Assembly: GCF_001050135.1 (NCBI RefSeq)
Contig: NZ_CP012040.1
Location: 3,489,001-3,553,000 of the forward strand
DNA from: Cyclobacterium amurskyense
GTDB lineage: Bacteria; Bacteroidota; Bacteroidia; Cytophagales; Cyclobacteriaceae
Direction of reading: 5' to 3'
DNA length: 64,000 bases
The position numbers were made by a program, and so were the translations under genes. Below the pieces are notes generated by a model. The model was not told the DNA's origin, did no database searches, and worked only from the letters and a program-made list of their open reading frames with translations. Positions within the stretch are counted from its first letter, which is position 1; every line of letters begins with the position of its first letter. Shown piece by piece: positions 62,503 to 64,000 of this stretch.

Positions 62503-64000
62503 ATGACCGATAATACTAAGAGTACCAGAAATGCTTTAGGGAGTAGTAGCCTAAACTATTCTTTACTTGATTTAGCAAAAAGGGGAGTGCTCACTTTGCT
62601 GTTGCTAACCCTTAATTATATTTCCCTCTTTGCGCAAGCACCACCATTTTTGGATGGGAAATACGATCATTGGGCGGATTCGGTTTTGTCTACATTGACT
62701 CCAGAGGAACGCATTGCGCAGTTGATCATGATTCCTGCTTACTCCAATAAGGACAAGGTGCATGTAGATTCCATTGCAGGATTGGTGGAGAAATATGGCG
62801 TGGGAGGAATTATCTTTTTTCAGGGAGGCCCCGTTCGTCAAGCACATATGATCAATCAATTTCAACAACTTTCTAAAGTGCCATTAATGATAAGCCTTGA
62901 TGGGGAGTGGGGGCTGAAAATGAGGTTAGACAGCACTGTGCGTTTCCCTTATCAGATGGCTTTAGGTGGAGTAGATGACGAAAAGCTTATTTATGATATG
63001 GGCGCAGAGGTGGCAAGGCAAGCCAAAAGGGCTGGGATTAATGTGAATTTTGCACCAGTAGTGGATGTGAATAACAATGCCAATAATCCAGTGATTGGTT
63101 TTCGCTCCTTTGGTGAGGAAAAAGAAAATGTGACCAGCAAATCCCTGGCCTATATGAAAGGCATGCAGGACAATGGAGTTCTGGCTTCTGCCAAGCATTT
63201 TCCCGGTCATGGAGATACCAATGTTGATTCGCATTATGGGCTTCCAGTGCTTAACTTTTCTAAAAGACGCCTAAAAGATTTAGAATTGTATCCTTTTCAA
63301 AAATTGATGGACCAGGGATTGGGAAGTATAATGGTCGCCCATATGGAGATACCGGTTCTTGATAGTGCAGAAAACAGTCCTTCCAGTTTGTCCAAACCCA
63401 TCGTTACAGACTTATTGAAAAATGAGATGGGCTATAAGGGGCTTATTTTCACTGATGCTCTTAATATGCAGGCTGTGGCAAAATATTACCCTCCGGGGAA
63501 AGTGGATGCCAAAGCATTGGTAGCAGGCAATGACATGTTGTTAAATACCATGAACGTTCCTGCCGCAATTACAGAAATAAAAGCAGCGCTTGGACGAGGG
63601 GAAATTAGTCAGGAAGAAATAGACAAAAGAGTGCTCAAAGTTTTAAAAGCCAAAGCATGGCTTGGTCTGGATAAGTGGGAACCGGTTGAAACGGAGCATT
63701 TAATCGCAGATTTAAACAATTCAGAAGCCAATTTTTTAGCTGAGAAGTTAACAAAGGCTTCACTAACCCTGCTTCGTAACGAGGAGAATGTGTTACCCCT
63801 CAAGGGGCTAGGAAAAACAAAGATTGCAAGCTTGTCCATAGGGGCAAACCAAAGGACTGAATTTCAGCATTACCTTGATAGGTACAGTCCTATGGATCAT
63901 TTTATTTTTCCTAAAGAGGGAAGTATAGAAGATATAAATGCATTGAATGAAAGCCTTTCTAATCATCAGGTGATTCTGGTAGGAATCCATGGTTTGGGAA
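62503..64000 (+). CDS. Exported GH3 beta-N-acetylglucosaminidase (NagZ-like), truncated by the window end
   Basis: The frame starts with ATG at 62503 and remains open to the last base, so the gene runs off the window (499 codons visible). After a polar lead of about 27 residues there is a signal sequence (GVLTLLLLTLNYISLFAQ). The GH3 N-terminal domain shows LDGEWGLKMRLDS and NVNFAPVVDVNNN, then KHFPGHGDTNVDSH (about 231-244), the His/Asp loop unique to GH3 N-acetylglucosaminidases. The nucleophile is Asp318 in IFTDALNM. The part from about 400 begins the second GH3 domain. Related Bacteroidota genes continue with a C-terminal serine-hydrolase domain. The probable role is peptidoglycan-fragment or chitin-type amino-sugar hydrolysis in the periplasm. 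Confidence 0.9.
   Translation, partial: MTDNTKSTRNALGSSSLNYSLLDLAKRGVLTLLLLTLNYISLFAQAPPFLDGKYDHWADSVLSTLTPEERIAQLIMIPAYSNKDKVHVDSIAGLVEKYGVGGIIFFQGGPVRQAHMINQFQQLSKVPLMISLDGEWGLKMRLDSTVRFPYQMALGGVDDEKLIYDMGAEVARQAKRAGINVNFAPVVDVNNNANNPVIGFRSFGEEKENVTSKSLAYMKGMQDNGVLASAKHFPGHGDTNVDSHYGLPVLNFSKRRLKDLELYPFQKLMDQGLGSIMVAHMEIPVLDSAENSPSSLSKPIVTDLLKNEMGYKGLIFTDALNMQAVAKYYPPGKVDAKALVAGNDMLLNTMNVPAAITEIKAALGRGEISQEEIDKRVLKVLKAKAWLGLDKWEPVETEHLIADLNNSEANFLAEKLTKASLTLLRNEENVLPLKGLGKTKIASLSIGANQRTEFQHYLDRYSPMDHFIFPKEGSIEDINALNESLSNHQVILVGIHGLG

Overview
The window looks like the chromosome of a marine, carbohydrate- and peptide-scavenging member of the Bacteroidota, most likely in or near the Cyclobacteriaceae (Cyclobacterium/Algoriphagus type). 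The evidence is two SusC/SusD pairs, an ECF-sigma/FecR/STN-SusC cascade, many Tat-exported and lipoprotein enzymes, several sulfatases, weak or absent Shine-Dalgarno sequences and an overall AT-rich composition. The genus is an inference from gene content. No rRNA, tRNA or CRISPR array was seen.

Region 1 (2-17905) starts with the C-terminal end of an Nramp-type metal transporter and a Tat-exported amidohydrolase, followed by an IS3-family element sitting in a copy of a 43-nt dispersed repeat. A utilisation locus follows: SusC, SusD, a GH109-like NAD-dependent glycosidase, a large esterase, a second Gfo/Idh/MocA oxidoreductase, an M19-like protein lacking its metal motif, a NagB-type sugar-phosphate deaminase and a divergently placed LacI regulator. 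A perfect 14-bp palindrome with a central CG lies about 100 bp before susC and is a good candidate for the LacI operator. The set reads as import and periplasmic breakdown of an acetylated amino-sugar glycan.

Region 2 (17906-33278) is a second TonB-dependent locus controlled by an ECF sigma factor and FecR anti-sigma factor: STN-SusC, SusD-like lipoprotein, S15/CocE-type hydrolase, exported RidA-like protein, BASS-family transporter, divergent gamma-glutamyltransferase and a Tat-exported protein of unknown family. It suggests uptake and hydrolysis of peptides or amides.

Region 3 (33840-40091) holds two sulfatases, a small PH-domain protein and a large lipoprotein esterase; the last two big genes look richer in G+C than their surroundings.

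Region 4 (40121-56235) is an accessory island. It has a minus-strand operon of XRE regulator, UvrD helicase fused to a Cas4/AddB-type nuclease, type III methyltransferase (Mod) and type III restriction subunit (Res). This is followed by a very AT-rich stretch of orphan genes, a repeat-rich non-coding segment ending in an intrinsic terminator (candidate structured RNA), remnants of a REP-associated tyrosine transposase and REP-like palindromes.

Region 5 (56236-64000) returns to ordinary chromosome: small membrane proteins, an alpha/beta hydrolase, a lipocalin-like lipoprotein, a third sulfatase with a variant active-site motif, a sodium:solute symporter and the first 1.5 kb of a GH3 beta-N-acetylglucosaminidase running off the end.
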